A program made the translations under genes and the position numbers. A stretch of 64,000 nt of DNA from Oceanidesulfovibrio marinus (GTDB taxonomy: Bacteria; Desulfobacterota; Desulfovibrionia; Desulfovibrionales; Desulfovibrionaceae), in assembly GCF_013085545.1 (NCBI RefSeq), contig NZ_CP039543.1:2821322-2885321 (forward strand). The letters are read 5' to 3'. Positions 42,404 to 51,551 of the stretch are shown in pieces (position 1 is the first letter of the stretch; each line of letters begins with the position of its first letter). The notes below the pieces were generated by a model. The model was not told where the DNA came from. It searched no databases and worked only from the letters and a program-made list of their open reading frames with translations.

Positions 42404-44518
42404 CTAGAAGGACTCGAAGTACTCATCCTGGGAATCGTCTTCCAGACTCATGTCCAGCTTGACCTTGGCGTCCTTGCCGGACTTGCCGTTGCCGCCGGCC
42501 GAACTGCTCTTGGGCACGGACACGGCCTCGAACCTCTGTTCCCGGCTGGACGTGGCTGGCCGTGATGCGTACCGGCCCGCTGCCTGCTCCGTCCTGAAGA
42601 AGGCGATGGAGCTCTGGAGCTGCGCGGCCTGGCTGGAGAGCTCTTCGGCCGTGGAGGCGAGCTCCTCGGAAGCCGAGGCGTTCTGCTGGACCACGGTGTC
42701 GAGCTGCTGCAGACCCTGGTTCACCTGCTCGGCGCCTGCGCTCTGCTCCTGGCTGGCCGCGGCGATCTCCTGCACGAGCTCGGCCGTCTTGCGGATGTCC
42801 GGCACCAGGCGGGCAAGCATGCCGCCGGCGTTCTCGGCCACTTCCGTGCTCTTGGACGAGAAGTCGGTGATCTCCTCGGCGGCCTTCTGGCTGCGTTCGG
42901 CCAGCTTGCGGACCTCGGAGGCGACCACGGCGAAGCCCTTGCCGTGCTCGCCGGCGCGGGCGGCCTCGATGGCCGCGTTCAGGGCCAGCAGATCGGTCTG
43001 CCGCGCGATCTCCTGGATGATGGAGATACGCTCGGCGATCTGCTTCATGGCTTCCACGGCCTGCTGCACTGCCTGGCCGCTCTTGTCGGCGTCGCCGGCG
43101 GCGCGCAGGGCGATCTCTTCGGTCTGGCGCGAGTTATCAGCGTTCTGCTGGATGCCGGCGGCCATCTCTTCCATGGCCGAGGAGGACTCTTCCACGGAAG
43201 CGGACTGCTCCGTGGCGCCCTGGGACAGGCTCTCGGACGAGGAGCTCATCTCTTCGCTGCCGGCAGCCACGTTCTCGGCGGCCGTCTGCACATCCATCAC
43301 CACTTCGGTCAGCCTCTCGATCATGCTCTTCAGCGACTTGATGAGCACGTCCTTGTCGGAACGCGGAGTCACTTCCACCCGCAGGTCGCCGTCGGCGAGC
43401 TTGCCGGCCACGTCGGCCACGTTCTTCTCGGCCTGCACCAACCTGGTCATGGCCTGCAGCAGTTGGCCGATCTCATCCTTGGAGTCGCTGTCGATTTCCA
43501 CGTCCAGGTCGCCTTCGGAGACGGCCTCCGTGACTTCGAGGGCCTTGTGCAGACCGCGCTTGATGACCCGGGTGATCAGGATGGCGAACGCCAGGCCAAG
43601 GATGATGCTCACGCCGGCCACGGCGGCCAGGGTCGTGATGGAGGAGCTGGCCTGGTGCTGCATGGCGACGCGCTGGGCATCCGCAGCCTCGGTGGCGGTA
43701 TCGAATACGCTCGCGCCGACCGCGCCGAGCTTGGTGAAGATATCCTTCTGCACGGCGTCGAGAGCCTTCAGATCGCTGGTGTGCTCCTTGTATATCTTGG
43801 CCTTGTCGACGATCTCGTTAACGTAGGCTGCGGACTGGCCGCTGACGTGCGCGCGCATGGCCTCGCCGGACTGGATCACCTTGTCCAGGTATCCCTGGGC
43901 ATTGGTCAGACGCTCGGGCTCCTTGCGCCACAGAAAGTACAACGTCTCGATGCGAGCATGCAGAAAGTCGTCCACGATCTGTCCGCTGCCCTCGATGTTT
44001 TCCACTGCCTGGCGGATATCGCCGGCATAGGCGTCCCTTTCGAGCAGACCGCTCAGACGCTGGTGCTCCTGGGTCACGAGCTTGTCGGCGTTTTCACCCA
44101 GCGCCGTGGCCGCGGCGACTACCAGGTTGACGATCTCGAGCCGCTTCTTGTCCTGATCGGTGTACCCGTTGAAGCTCGACACATACTCGCCCACATACTT
44201 GGATATGGAATCCATGCGATTCAGGTTCTCGGCGTCACTGAACATGTTTTTTGCGCCATTGGCGACCTTGCCGATCTTATCGGTCTTTTCCTGGAACGCC
44301 TTCACCGATTCCGAATCCTGATAAAGCATGTAGTACGCCGCCTGCAGCCTAGCGTTGTACGTCTCGTCCATGATGGAGTTGATGGTGCTGGTCTTGTCGT
44401 ACCTGTCGATGAGATTGTTCAGGCTACTCCAGCCTGTATAGGCCATGGCTGCGGTCAACAGCAGCACTAATCCGAAACCCAATCCCAGCTTCATGCTGAT
44501 CTTCATGTTTTTGAACAT
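42404..44518 (-). CDS. methyl-accepting chemotaxis protein
   Basis: Membrane chemoreceptor of 704 residues. First helix ~10-32 ([19 protein letters not shown]), a helical periplasmic sensor of ~250 residues, second helix ~295-315 ([19 protein letters not shown]), HAMP with additional linkers, and the cytoplasmic hairpin whose tip reads [31 protein letters not shown], split around residue 530. The tail after the hairpin is long, Ser-rich and acidic, ending DEYFESF; no clear CheR-tethering pentapeptide. The start overlaps the previous gene by 16 nt. Ligand unknown; the sensor looks like a helical-bundle MCP_N type. Confidence 0.94.
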   Translation of the reverse strand: MFKNMKISMKLGLGFGLVLLLTAAMAYTGWSSLNNLIDRYDKTSTINSIMDETYNARLQAAYYMLYQDSESVKAFQEKTDKIGKVANGAKNMFSDAENLNRMDSISKYVGEYVSSFNGYTDQDKKRLEIVNLVVAAATALGENADKLVTQEHQRLSGLLERDAYAGDIRQAVENIEGSGQIVDDFLHARIETLYFLWRKEPERLTNAQGYLDKVIQSGEAMRAHVSGQSAAYVNEIVDKAKIYKEHTSDLKALDAVQKDIFTKLGAVGASVFDTATEAADAQRVAMQHQASSSITTLAAVAGVSIILGLAFAILITRVIKRGLHKALEVTEAVSEGDLDVEIDSDSKDEIGQLLQAMTRLVQAEKNVADVAGKLADGDLRVEVTPRSDKDVLIKSLKSMIERLTEVVMDVQTAAENVAAGSEEMSSSSESLSQGATEQSASVEESSSAMEEMAAGIQQNADNSRQTEEIALRAAGDADKSGQAVQQAVEAMKQIAERISIIQEIARQTDLLALNAAIEAARAGEHGKGFAVVASEVRKLAERSQKAAEEITDFSSKSTEVAENAGGMLARLVPDIRKTAELVQEIAAASQEQSAGAEQVNQGLQQLDTVVQQNASASEELASTAEELSSQAAQLQSSIAFFRTEQAAGRYASRPATSSREQRFEAVSVPKSSSAGGNGKSGKDAKVKLDMSLEDDSQDEYFESF

Positions 44519-44934
44519 AATTCCCCCTCGCTCTTTCCGGCCGCGCGTAACACGCTGGCCAATGCATTTTGAAAAAGCGTCAGTGTGTACGGTTTCACAA
44601 CACAGGCGTGATTGCCCAGCTCCATGAAATAGCTGGAGTAAGAGTAGGTGACGTCCTCCAGCAGAAACACCGCCATCGGCACTTCATTCTTCAGCCAGTT
44701 CATGAAGTTGTAGTTGATCTGCGAGCCTCCGGCATTCTGGAGACATTCCCAGTCTATGATGAGCAGCTGGTAATCCCGTCCCAGATGCTCGGCGAGCATG
44801 CTGTGCGTCTCCGTGATGGAGGCGCATCGCACAACATCCTGCAACGCTTGACGAATAAGCAGAATCTCCGTGGAGTTCCGCAGACATAGCAATACGTCCA
44901 GTTGCTGCTGCTTATGGTGAATGAAATGATCCAT
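44503..44934 (-). CDS. atypical receiver-like protein at the head of the chemosensory operon
   Basis: Predicted 143-residue protein with a receiver-like fold pattern. The phosphoacceptor position is kept ([12 protein letters not shown]) and a Lys-Pro occurs late ([12 protein letters not shown]), but the acidic pair after strand 1 is missing ([16 protein letters not shown]) and the conserved Thr is unclear. It may therefore work unphosphorylated. No good ribosome site precedes the ATG at 44934; a GGCACG/CGTGCC inverted repeat directly adjoins it. Overlaps the MCP gene by 16 nt. Confidence 0.6.
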   Translation of the reverse strand: MDHFIHHKQQQLDVLLCLRNSTEILLIRQALQDVVRCASITETHSMLAEHLGRDYQLLIIDWECLQNAGGSQINYNFMNWLKNEVPMAVFLLEDVTYSYSSYFMELGNHACVVKPYTLTLFQNALASVLRAAGKSEGELCSKT

Positions 44935-45014
44935 GGCACGTACAGATCACGAACCGTGCCTGCTCTCAAAAATTTTTTTATTTCAATATATTATTCCAGT
45001 GAAGCGGGCGGCCT

Positions 45015-45105
45015 GTCCCAAAAAACAGAACATGACGGGCCACCGGGCCGGTCGGGAATGTCCCGTTTTCTGGAACAGTCCCAAAAAAGTGAACAGTCCA
45101 GTTCA
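45015..45105. promoter_or_regulatory. array of three dyad operators upstream of the chemosensory operon
   Basis: GTCCC-N8-GAACA occurs at 45015-45032, 45060-45077 and 45078-45095. With flanking bases the sites read as an imperfect dyad TGTCCC-N7-GGAACA. The first and third copies share GTCCCAAAAAA and are 63 bp apart, six helical turns. A TGAAC-N6-GTTCA inverted repeat (45090-45105) overlaps the last. The array is 80-170 bp upstream of the 44934 start. The likely binder is the sigma-54 regulator encoded just upstream. Confidence 0.55.
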
Positions 45106-45172
45106 GTTCGCACGTTTCAAGACGGCGGATGCGCCGCGGACAAGGAAAGGGAGGGACCCGGAGGTCGGTGAA

Positions 45173-46594
45173 TCAGGAGGCGGACGGCGTCAGCCCATGT
45201 TTCTTGAGCAGGCCGTAGAGACGGGTGCGGGAAAGGCCGGAGATGACACATGCCTCAGGCACGTTGCCGCCGCACTGACGGAGCACGGCGCGCATGTACT
45301 CGGCCTCGGCTTTGTCCACCACGTTGTTGCGGTACTCCTTGAATGTGGGGAGCGGTCCGGAGGCGACAGGACCGTCTGGCGCAAGCGTCGCCCCGGCGGC
45401 TGGTTCTTCGGCCGGCGTCTGCAGTGCATCCTTGGCCGCGCCCACCCGCAAGGCGACGTTCAGGTGCTCCGGATAGAGCATGGGGGCGGAACCGGCAGCC
45501 ACGTTCGCCTGCTCCAGCGCATTCACAAGCTCGCGCACGTTGCCTGGCCAATGATGCGCGGTCAGGGCTTGCAGAAACTCGGAGGAGGAGGACTTGGCCG
45601 GCTGGCCGGAGTCGTTGCCGATGCGCTCCAGGTGGAAGCGCACCAGCCGGGAGATATCGCCCTGGCGGTCGCGCAGCGGCGGCAGCTCGATCTGCATCGC
45701 GCGGATGCGGAAAAGCAGATCCTCGCGGAACTCCCCGCCCGCGCACATGGCGTCCAGGTCCCTGTTGGTGGCGGAGATGAGTCGGAAATCGCTGGACAGC
45801 TCGACACGGGAGCCCACGGGCCGGAACATGCGCTCCTGCAGCACCCTCAGGAACATCTTCTGTACGGTCAGGGGCAGCTCGCCTATCTCGTCAAGGAAAA
45901 GCGTGCCGCCGTCGGCCAGCGCGACGAGCCCTTCGCGTTTGGCGTCCGCGCCGGTGAAGGCGCCCTTGACGTGGCCGAAGAGGATGCTCTCCACCAGATT
46001 TTCCGGGAGAGCCGCGCAATCCACCACCACAAACGGTTTGTCGCCGCGGGCGCTGTTGGTGTGGATGGCCCTGGCCATGAGCTCCTTGCCGGTTCCCGTC
46101 TCGCCGGACACGAGCACCGGAACCTTGCTGGCGGCGGCCTGGGCCACCTGCTCCAGAACCCGCTGCATGGCCGGGCTCTCGCCCACGATGCCGGCCAGCT
46201 TCATGGCGTGCCTGGCCAGCCCTTTCTCGCGTTCCTGATAGGACAGGGCCCGCTGCAGGTTGAGGACGATCTGCTGGAACGAGCTGCCCTTGTCTATGTA
46301 GTTGAATGCCCCGTGGGTGATGGCGAGCTCGGCGCCGTTGGGATCGCCGAAGCCGGTAACGATGATGACCTGCGGGTTGGACGGGGCCGAGCGGATGTCG
46401 TCCAGGGCGTCCAGGCCGCTGCCGTCCGGCAGATTCACGTCCAGAAAGACGAGATCGAAGTCCTGCTCGCGTACGGCGTTGCGGCCCTTCTCCAGGGTCT
46501 GGACCACCACACCCTCGTGCCCGTCCTGCTCGGCGATGCGGCACAAGCTGTAGCCGAAGCCCGGGTCGTCATCAATCACCAGAATGCGTGCCAT
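45173..46594 (-). CDS. sigma-54-dependent response regulator
   Basis: Predicted 473-residue NtrC-type activator. Receiver with Asp52 in LVFLDVNLPDGSG; AAA+ domain with Walker A VSGETGTGKELMARA, GAFTGA in GHVKGAFTGADAK, Walker B FLDEIGELP; C-terminal Fis-like HTH (GNVPEACVISGLSRTRLYGLL). A Pro/Ala-rich linker precedes the HTH. The ATG at 46594 lies inside the kinase gene (23-nt overlap), so the pair is coupled. It probably controls the chemosensory operon that begins 240 bp downstream. Confidence 0.93.
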   Translation of the reverse strand: MARILVIDDDPGFGYSLCRIAEQDGHEGVVVQTLEKGRNAVREQDFDLVFLDVNLPDGSGLDALDDIRSAPSNPQVIIVTGFGDPNGAELAITHGAFNYIDKGSSFQQIVLNLQRALSYQEREKGLARHAMKLAGIVGESPAMQRVLEQVAQAAASKVPVLVSGETGTGKELMARAIHTNSARGDKPFVVVDCAALPENLVESILFGHVKGAFTGADAKREGLVALADGGTLFLDEIGELPLTVQKMFLRVLQERMFRPVGSRVELSSDFRLISATNRDLDAMCAGGEFREDLLFRIRAMQIELPPLRDRQGDISRLVRFHLERIGNDSGQPAKSSSSEFLQALTAHHWPGNVRELVNALEQANVAAGSAPMLYPEHLNVALRVGAAKDALQTPAEEPAAGATLAPDGPVASGPLPTFKEYRNNVVDKAEAEYMRAVLRQCGGNVPEACVISGLSRTRLYGLLKKHGLTPSAS

Positions 46595-49500
46595 GTGCCT
46601 CGCTCCGGCCAATGGTTTCGGTAATGAGCTGGCTCACCGTTTGCCAGTCCATGGGCTTTTGCAGATACCCGGCCATGCCCGCCGTGGCAGCGTCATCCGG
46701 CCCGAAAGTGTCGCTGTAGCCGGTGCAAAGGAGCACGGGCAGCTTGGGCCGCAGCCGCTTCAAGGCCTGCGCCAGCTGGCTGCCGGTCATCCGCGGCATG
46801 GCCATGTCCGTGATCACGAGGTCGAACTCGTTGGTCTGTACGAGCTCCAGCGCTTCCTGACCGTCGGCCGCCGTATGCACGGAGTAGCCGAGCCCCTCCA
46901 GGATGCGCTGGCTCGAATCGCGCAGGGCGACTTCGTCATCCACGAACAGGATGCGCCCGGCCCCCGGCCTGGGCGTGGCGGCGGCGCCTTCCTCGCGCGC
47001 GGCAGCCATGTCCACCTGGGGAAAGTACGCGGTGAACTCGGAGCCCTTGCCCGGCTCGCTGGTGTAGCGCACCACGCCGCCGTGCCGGCGCATGATGCCG
47101 TGGACCACGGACAACCCCAGCCCGGTGCCCCGGCCCAAGGGCTTTGAGGTGTAGAACGGGTCGAAGATCTTGTCGCCAAGGGAGGGGTCCACCCCATACC
47201 CGGAGTCGGCAACGCTGAGTGCCACATACCGGCCCGGCGGCAGCTCCGGATCGTCCTGCGTGCGCTCCTCCTGTCGCAGGCGGATGCGTATCTCGCCGCC
47301 GGTTTCGCGCGTGGCGTCCGCCGCATTGGTGCAGAGGTTGAGCATGACCTGGTGGATGTTGGTGGGGTTGGCCATGATAACCGCGTCCTGCGCCTCGTTC
47401 TCGTACGTCATGCTGATGTTTGCGGGCAGCGATGCACGCAGCAGCTTGAGCGTCTCGTTCACCAGGCTGTCGGGATAGATCGGCTTGCGCTCGCGGCTGT
47501 CGGACTTGCGGCTGAAGGTGAGTATCTGCTGCACCAGCTTCTTGCCCCTGTCTGTGGAGGCGATGATCTGGTCCAGGTCGTTGCGCGCCGATCCCTGCTC
47601 CGGCGCCTGCATCCGCAAGAGGAATGCGAGATTCTGGATAGCCGCCAGGATGTTGTTGAAGTCATGGGCGATGCCGCCGGCCAGCGTGCCCACGGACTCC
47701 ATCCGCTCGGCCCGTCGCAGGGCCTGCTCCGCCTTGCGCTGATCCGTGATGTTCAGGGCCACGCCCAGGAGGCCGACCACGTTGCCGGAGTCGTCGTGGA
47801 TGGGGTTGAAGCAGGAGTTGTAGATCTTGTCGCCCTGCTCCGTCTCGACGCAGAACGCCTCACCGGCCAGGCCGCGGCGGGCTGCCGCGCTCAGCTCGGG
47901 CGGGAAGTCGTGGATCGACATGCCGACCATGGTCTCGGTCGTAAGGCCGATCTCCTCCAGCCCCCTGCCGGCGGCGTAGTCGATGATCCCGTCCGCATCC
48001 GCGCTGTAGAGGATGATGCCGAGGTCGCGGACCAGGTTGGTCAGCATCCACTCGCTCGTCCTCAGGGAATCCTCGGCCTGTTTGAGCTTGGTCATGTCGC
48101 TGCGGTAGACGACCACGCCTTCGATCTCGCCGACCCTGTTGCGATGCGGATAGTACATGACGCTGGAAAAGCGTTCATCCGGAAGGCCGGGGTACTTGAT
48201 CCACTGGTTGAACTGGATGGTCTCGCCGTTCAGGCACTTGGCCACGCCTTCCCTGGAGAGCGCCTCGAAAAGCTCGCCCCCTATGACGTCTTTGGCGTGA
48301 CGGCCGATGAGGCCTTCGGACTCCAGGCCAAACGCCTGCTGGTACGAAGGGTTAGCGTATTTGTAGCAGTAGTTCTTGTCCAGCAGCGCCATGAGCACTG
48401 GGGAGGCGGAGAACATCTGGCCGAAGTCGCGCAGCCCTTTCTGGGCGTACCATCGCTCCGAGATGTCGGTGATTGCGCCCACGATGCGCTCCGGTTGTCC
48501 GTTCGGCCCGTGCCGCACGGCCTTGCAGCGCATCAATGTCCATGACCAGCCGCCGTCCTTGCGCTGGATACGGCACTCCATATGCACGGCGGCCAGCCGC
48601 CCATCCAGATGGTGCTCCAGAGTGGTTTCCAGCAAGGGACGGTCCTCCTGATGGACCAGGCTCATCAGGAAGTTGCGCGTGGAGGGGAACTCCTCGGGGT
48701 TGTAGCCCAACATGCGCGGCAGCCGCGGGCTGATGTAGAACCTGTCCTGCGCGAGGTTCCAGTCGAAGATGCAGTCCTGCGTCGCTTCCAGCACAAGGTT
48801 CACCCGTTCCTCGCTGCGCATCAGGGCCTGCTCGGTAACGCGTCGCTCCGTGACATCGGAGAGGAATACCAGTGCGGCGGCCGAGCCTTCCCACTCGCAG
48901 GGCACCCCGCTCGTCTCCAGCCAGTGCATCACCCCATTCTTGTCGATGACCCGGAACATGTAGCGCGGTACGAAGTTCCCAGCCTGGCGCTTGATGTGGT
49001 TCTTGGTGACGAGCTGCAGGTCGTCCGGATGGATGTACTTCCCGAACGGGGTCCCGACCATCTCCTCGGGCATGTAGCCGAGGATCTGCCGGGACATGGG
49101 GTTGGAGAAGCGGATCATGCCGTTCTGAGAGACAAGAATCCACTCGTTGGCGTTGTTCACCAGCTGCCGGTACTTCTGCTCTTCGCGCACCAGGTCCTGC
49201 TCGGCCTGCTTGCGCCCGGTGATGTCCATGACCACGCCCATCATCTGCGGCGGCCCCTGCTTCCAGGCGGCGGAAAACATGGCGCCGGCGACCAGCACCC
49301 AGCGGTAGGAGCCGTCCGGCAGCAGCACCCGCGAGTCGAACTCCAACCGTCCTCCGGCGCGGACCTGCTCGCGCATCTTGGCCTCTATCTTGGGGCGGTC
49401 TTCGGGGTGCAGGGCGCGCAGGGCGTTGCGCAGGCTGGGGGCGCTCGATTCCGGAGAGCGGCCGAGCAGCTTGAACAGCGACTCCGACCAGGTCATGGCG

Positions 49501-49949
49501 CCGTTTTCCAGGTTGTAATCCCAGAAACCGATCTCCACGAGCTTGCCGATGAGCACGTTTCGTTCGTTGATATGCAGCAGCGCCTTGATGATCCGGTCGC
49601 GCTGCGTATGCACGAGGTGGGAGTCGTTGCTCCCGTCGCCATCCGGCGTGGCCTTGCGGATTCCGGTGATGATCCGCCCGGCCATGTTAAAGACATCGTC
49701 CAGGACCTCGCGATCCTGAGCGGAGATGGAGTCCAGCGGTCCGGACACGCCCACGGGGATGGTCTCGCCGTCGATGAAGAGATCCATATAGACGGCGGCC
49801 GCTTTGGTCAGTTCGGCGGAAAAATGGAGTGGAGCCGCAATGCGGTTCAGGCCGTCCAGAAAGCAACGGATCAAATCGCCGCTGCACTCCGGCTTGTGCA
49901 AGGCCGAGAGGGTGTCAAACAACTGGGACTTCAATTCTACAAGCATCAT
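46572..49949 (-). CDS. multi-PAS hybrid sensor histidine kinase
   Basis: Predicted soluble kinase of about 1,125 residues with no membrane helix. A helical N-terminal region is followed by about five PAS domains (for instance WDYNLENGAMTWSESLFKLLG; IRFSNPMSRQILGYMPEEMVG; FYISPRLPRMLGYNPEEFPS; YANPSYQQAFGLE; IIDYAAGRGLEEIGLTTE, each in turn), HisKA (TLAGGIAHDFNNILAAI), ATPase (DSGYGVDPSLGDKIFDPFYT) and a C-terminal receiver (ILFVDDEVALRDSS; VITDMAMPRMTG). Start chosen at the ATG pair near 49949; further upstream is non-ATG. Such soluble PAS kinases often sense redox or ligands; none can be named here. Confidence 0.92.
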   Translation of the reverse strand: MMLVELKSQLFDTLSALHKPECSGDLIRCFLDGLNRIAAPLHFSAELTKAAAVYMDLFIDGETIPVGVSGPLDSISAQDREVLDDVFNMAGRIITGIRKATPDGDGSNDSHLVHTQRDRIIKALLHINERNVLIGKLVEIGFWDYNLENGAMTWSESLFKLLGRSPESSAPSLRNALRALHPEDRPKIEAKMREQVRAGGRLEFDSRVLLPDGSYRWVLVAGAMFSAAWKQGPPQMMGVVMDITGRKQAEQDLVREEQKYRQLVNNANEWILVSQNGMIRFSNPMSRQILGYMPEEMVGTPFGKYIHPDDLQLVTKNHIKRQAGNFVPRYMFRVIDKNGVMHWLETSGVPCEWEGSAAALVFLSDVTERRVTEQALMRSEERVNLVLEATQDCIFDWNLAQDRFYISPRLPRMLGYNPEEFPSTRNFLMSLVHQEDRPLLETTLEHHLDGRLAAVHMECRIQRKDGGWSWTLMRCKAVRHGPNGQPERIVGAITDISERWYAQKGLRDFGQMFSASPVLMALLDKNYCYKYANPSYQQAFGLESEGLIGRHAKDVIGGELFEALSREGVAKCLNGETIQFNQWIKYPGLPDERFSSVMYYPHRNRVGEIEGVVVYRSDMTKLKQAEDSLRTSEWMLTNLVRDLGIILYSADADGIIDYAAGRGLEEIGLTTETMVGMSIHDFPPELSAAARRGLAGEAFCVETEQGDKIYNSCFNPIHDDSGNVVGLLGVALNITDQRKAEQALRRAERMESVGTLAGGIAHDFNNILAAIQNLAFLLRMQAPEQGSARNDLDQIIASTDRGKKLVQQILTFSRKSDSRERKPIYPDSLVNETLKLLRASLPANISMTYENEAQDAVIMANPTNIHQVMLNLCTNAADATRETGGEIRIRLRQEERTQDDPELPPGRYVALSVADSGYGVDPSLGDKIFDPFYTSKPLGRGTGLGLSVVHGIMRRHGGVVRYTSEPGKGSEFTAYFPQVDMAAAREEGAAATPRPGAGRILFVDDEVALRDSSQRILEGLGYSVHTAADGQEALELVQTNEFDLVITDMAMPRMTGSQLAQALKRLRPKLPVLLCTGYSDTFGPDDAATAGMAGYLQKPMDWQTVSQLITETIGRSEAHGTHSGD

Positions 49950-50300
49950 GGACCTGCCGAGGGGATATTCTGAAACGCGCCGCACAACATCGGTCTTTTC
50001 CGAACTCCGTGGGGGCGCGATAAACCCGGGAGCGAAACCGCGGTGCGCGTCGGCAACGTTGTCGTAGCTCTGATCGTCCCTTTTCGCATTCTCTTTATGC
50101 TGCCTGCCGCGCCATATCGTTTTTCGGCATAGGCGCTAATTGCAACCCGATAGAGTTGTCCGACTTACTCCCACCATGTACGGACGCCTTCATCACAGGC
50201 CTCATGTCTTGGTCGTGCAGGCTCGGTCAACGGCCGCCGGGATGCGACGGCGGGTCCATTACAGCGGCGAGCGCTCCCGGGAGAATCGATGCCCGTATGC
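49950..50300. other. intergenic region upstream of the hybrid kinase
   Basis: About 350 bp between the kinase start and the end of the ribbon-helix-helix gene. It must hold the kinase promoter, but neither sigma-70 nor sigma-54 elements stood out. No gene with a credible ribosome site, repeat or RNA gene recognised. Confidence 0.35.
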
Positions 50301-50639
50301 TCAATGCCGTTTGGTTTGAGGGGAGGCGTCCATGGCCGGATCGCCGTGCGCGGCGCGGACGATGGCTCCGGCCGGGACCGGTCTGTTCACCAGATACGTG
50401 GTGCAGGCCACGCGCAAAAGCGACGTGAAGTTGTCGATGTGCCCCTGCGCGTTCATGGCCTCGTCGTACAGGCTGGACAGGAACTTGCCCAGCGTGGTGC
50501 CCTCGTCCTGTACAAGCTGCTCCAGGATGGACCAGAAGCGCTGTTCCAGCCGGATGCTGGTCACCGCGCCGTTGAGACGTACGGACTTGGTCCTGCTGGC
50601 GTATTCTTCGGGAGGGGTCGAGGAGTAGATCCGACACAT
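50301..50639 (-). CDS. ribbon-helix-helix domain protein
   Basis: Predicted 112-residue protein with a ribbon-helix-helix domain of the PF13467 kind: SVRLNGAVTSIRLEQRFWSILEQL (split) followed by GTTLGKFLSSLYDEAM and LRVACTTYLV. Proteins of this kind may bind DNA or act as small adaptors. Its ribosome site AAGGAG lies within the 3' arm of a 12-bp hairpin, so translation may be regulated by folding of the leader. It follows the DJ-1 gene by 86 bp in the same direction. Confidence 0.82.
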   Translation of the reverse strand: MCRIYSSTPPEEYASRTKSVRLNGAVTSIRLEQRFWSILEQLVQDEGTTLGKFLSSLYDEAMNAQGHIDNFTSLLRVACTTYLVNRPVPAGAIVRAAHGDPAMDASPQTKRH

Positions 50640-50643
50640 GACA

Positions 50644-50677
50644 AGGCTCCTTTCCGCTTGGTTTGGGAAAGGAGCCT
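50644..50677 (-). promoter_or_regulatory. hairpin that sequesters the ribosome site of the RHH gene
   Basis: A perfect 12-bp stem (50644-50655 with 50666-50677, 10-nt loop). In the minus-strand RNA the 3' arm contains GGAAAGGAG, the Shine-Dalgarno for the ATG at 50639, paired with CTCCTTTCC. There is no T run after it, so a ribosome-site switch is favoured over a terminator of the DJ-1 gene. Confidence 0.55.
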
Positions 50678-50725
50678 AAAGGATTTCGGCCTTAGCCGCC
50701 ACCCTGGCCGGACAGCAGCCGCTTG

Positions 50726-51295
50726 CTAGCGGGATTCGAGCAGGTCCACGAACTGCTTGAGCCACGCCGGATGGGCCGGCCACGCAGGCGCGGTGACGAG
50801 GTTGCCGTCGGTCACGGCCCCGTCGATGGGAATGTCCGCGTACTCGCCTTTGGCCAGCTTCACCTCGGGCGAGCATGCCGGGTAGCAGGAGACCTTGTGG
50901 CCTTCCAGCACGCCGGCCGCGGCGAGGATCTGCGGGCCGTGGCATACGGCGGCGATGGGTTTGCCGGCTGCGTCGAAGTCGCGCACGAGCTTGAGCACGG
51001 CCTCGTTCAGGCGCAGATACTCCGGCGCACGGCCGCCCGGAATGAGCAGCGCGTCATAGTCCTCGGCCTTGGCCTTGGCGAAGTCCGCGTTGATGGCGAA
51101 GTTGTGGCCGGGCTTTTCCGAGTACGTCTGGTGACCTTCGAAGTCGTGAATCGCTGTGGCCACCGTGTCGCCGGGCTTCTTGTCCGGGCAGACGGCATCT
51201 ACCTGGAAACCGAACGTCTGCAAGGTCTGGAACGGCACCATGACCTCGTAATCTTCCACAAAGTCTCCGCAGATAATGAGAATTCTCTTGCTCAT
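50726..51295 (-). CDS. DJ-1/PfpI family protein
   Basis: Predicted 189-residue cytoplasmic protein of the DJ-1/PfpI superfamily. Nucleophile Cys is in [11 protein letters not shown] near residue 105, with the Glu of [10 protein letters not shown] near the N-terminus and GGRAPEYLR in between, matching the YhbO/PfpI-type subgroup (glyoxalase-like or stress-protective). The ATG at 51295 has AAGGAGG 8 nt upstream. Role is probably defence against reactive carbonyls or general stress; catalysis not proven. Confidence 0.92.
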   Translation of the reverse strand: MSKRILIICGDFVEDYEVMVPFQTLQTFGFQVDAVCPDKKPGDTVATAIHDFEGHQTYSEKPGHNFAINADFAKAKAEDYDALLIPGGRAPEYLRLNEAVLKLVRDFDAAGKPIAAVCHGPQILAAAGVLEGHKVSCYPACSPEVKLAKGEYADIPIDGAVTDGNLVTAPAWPAHPAWLKQFVDLLESR

Positions 51296-51470
51296 GACGT
51301 GACCTCCTTGTTCTTTCCGGATTGTGCGGAAAACTGCCGCCACTATACACGAGCATCACGGCGCTTGGTATTACCCGAATACTACACATGGTGGCTTTTG
51401 GGAGAAGCCATGAAAACGCGGCATCCATGCATGGGCCGGGAATTACCGCCCGATTCCTGCTGGCGCACAT

Positions 51471-51500
51471 AAAAAAAGCGGAGCTGCGAACTCTGCCCGC
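51471..51500 (-). terminator. terminator downstream of the betaine/choline-binding protein gene
   Basis: On the minus strand a GC-rich imperfect stem (51500-51478, GCGG...CCGC ends) is followed by seven T residues (51477-51471), about 50 bp after the stop at 51552. Confidence 0.6.
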
Positions 51501-51551
51501 AACCCCGCCTGTCCAACGCGCCCGCAGCGCATCGATCTGGTTCTGGTCATA

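Noticed and set aside
44935-44990. A sigma-54 promoter just upstream of the chemosensory operon (GGCACG at about 44955)
   Set aside because: The -24-like GGCACG has no TTGC at the required distance, so no promoter is claimed.
51380-51400. The 11-mer TGTGTAGTATT shared (in opposite orientation) by the DJ-1 upstream region near 51390 and the IclR upstream region near 56090
   Set aside because: Only one short match with no dyad symmetry, and the DJ-1 gene is not part of the choline sulfate module; chance is likely.
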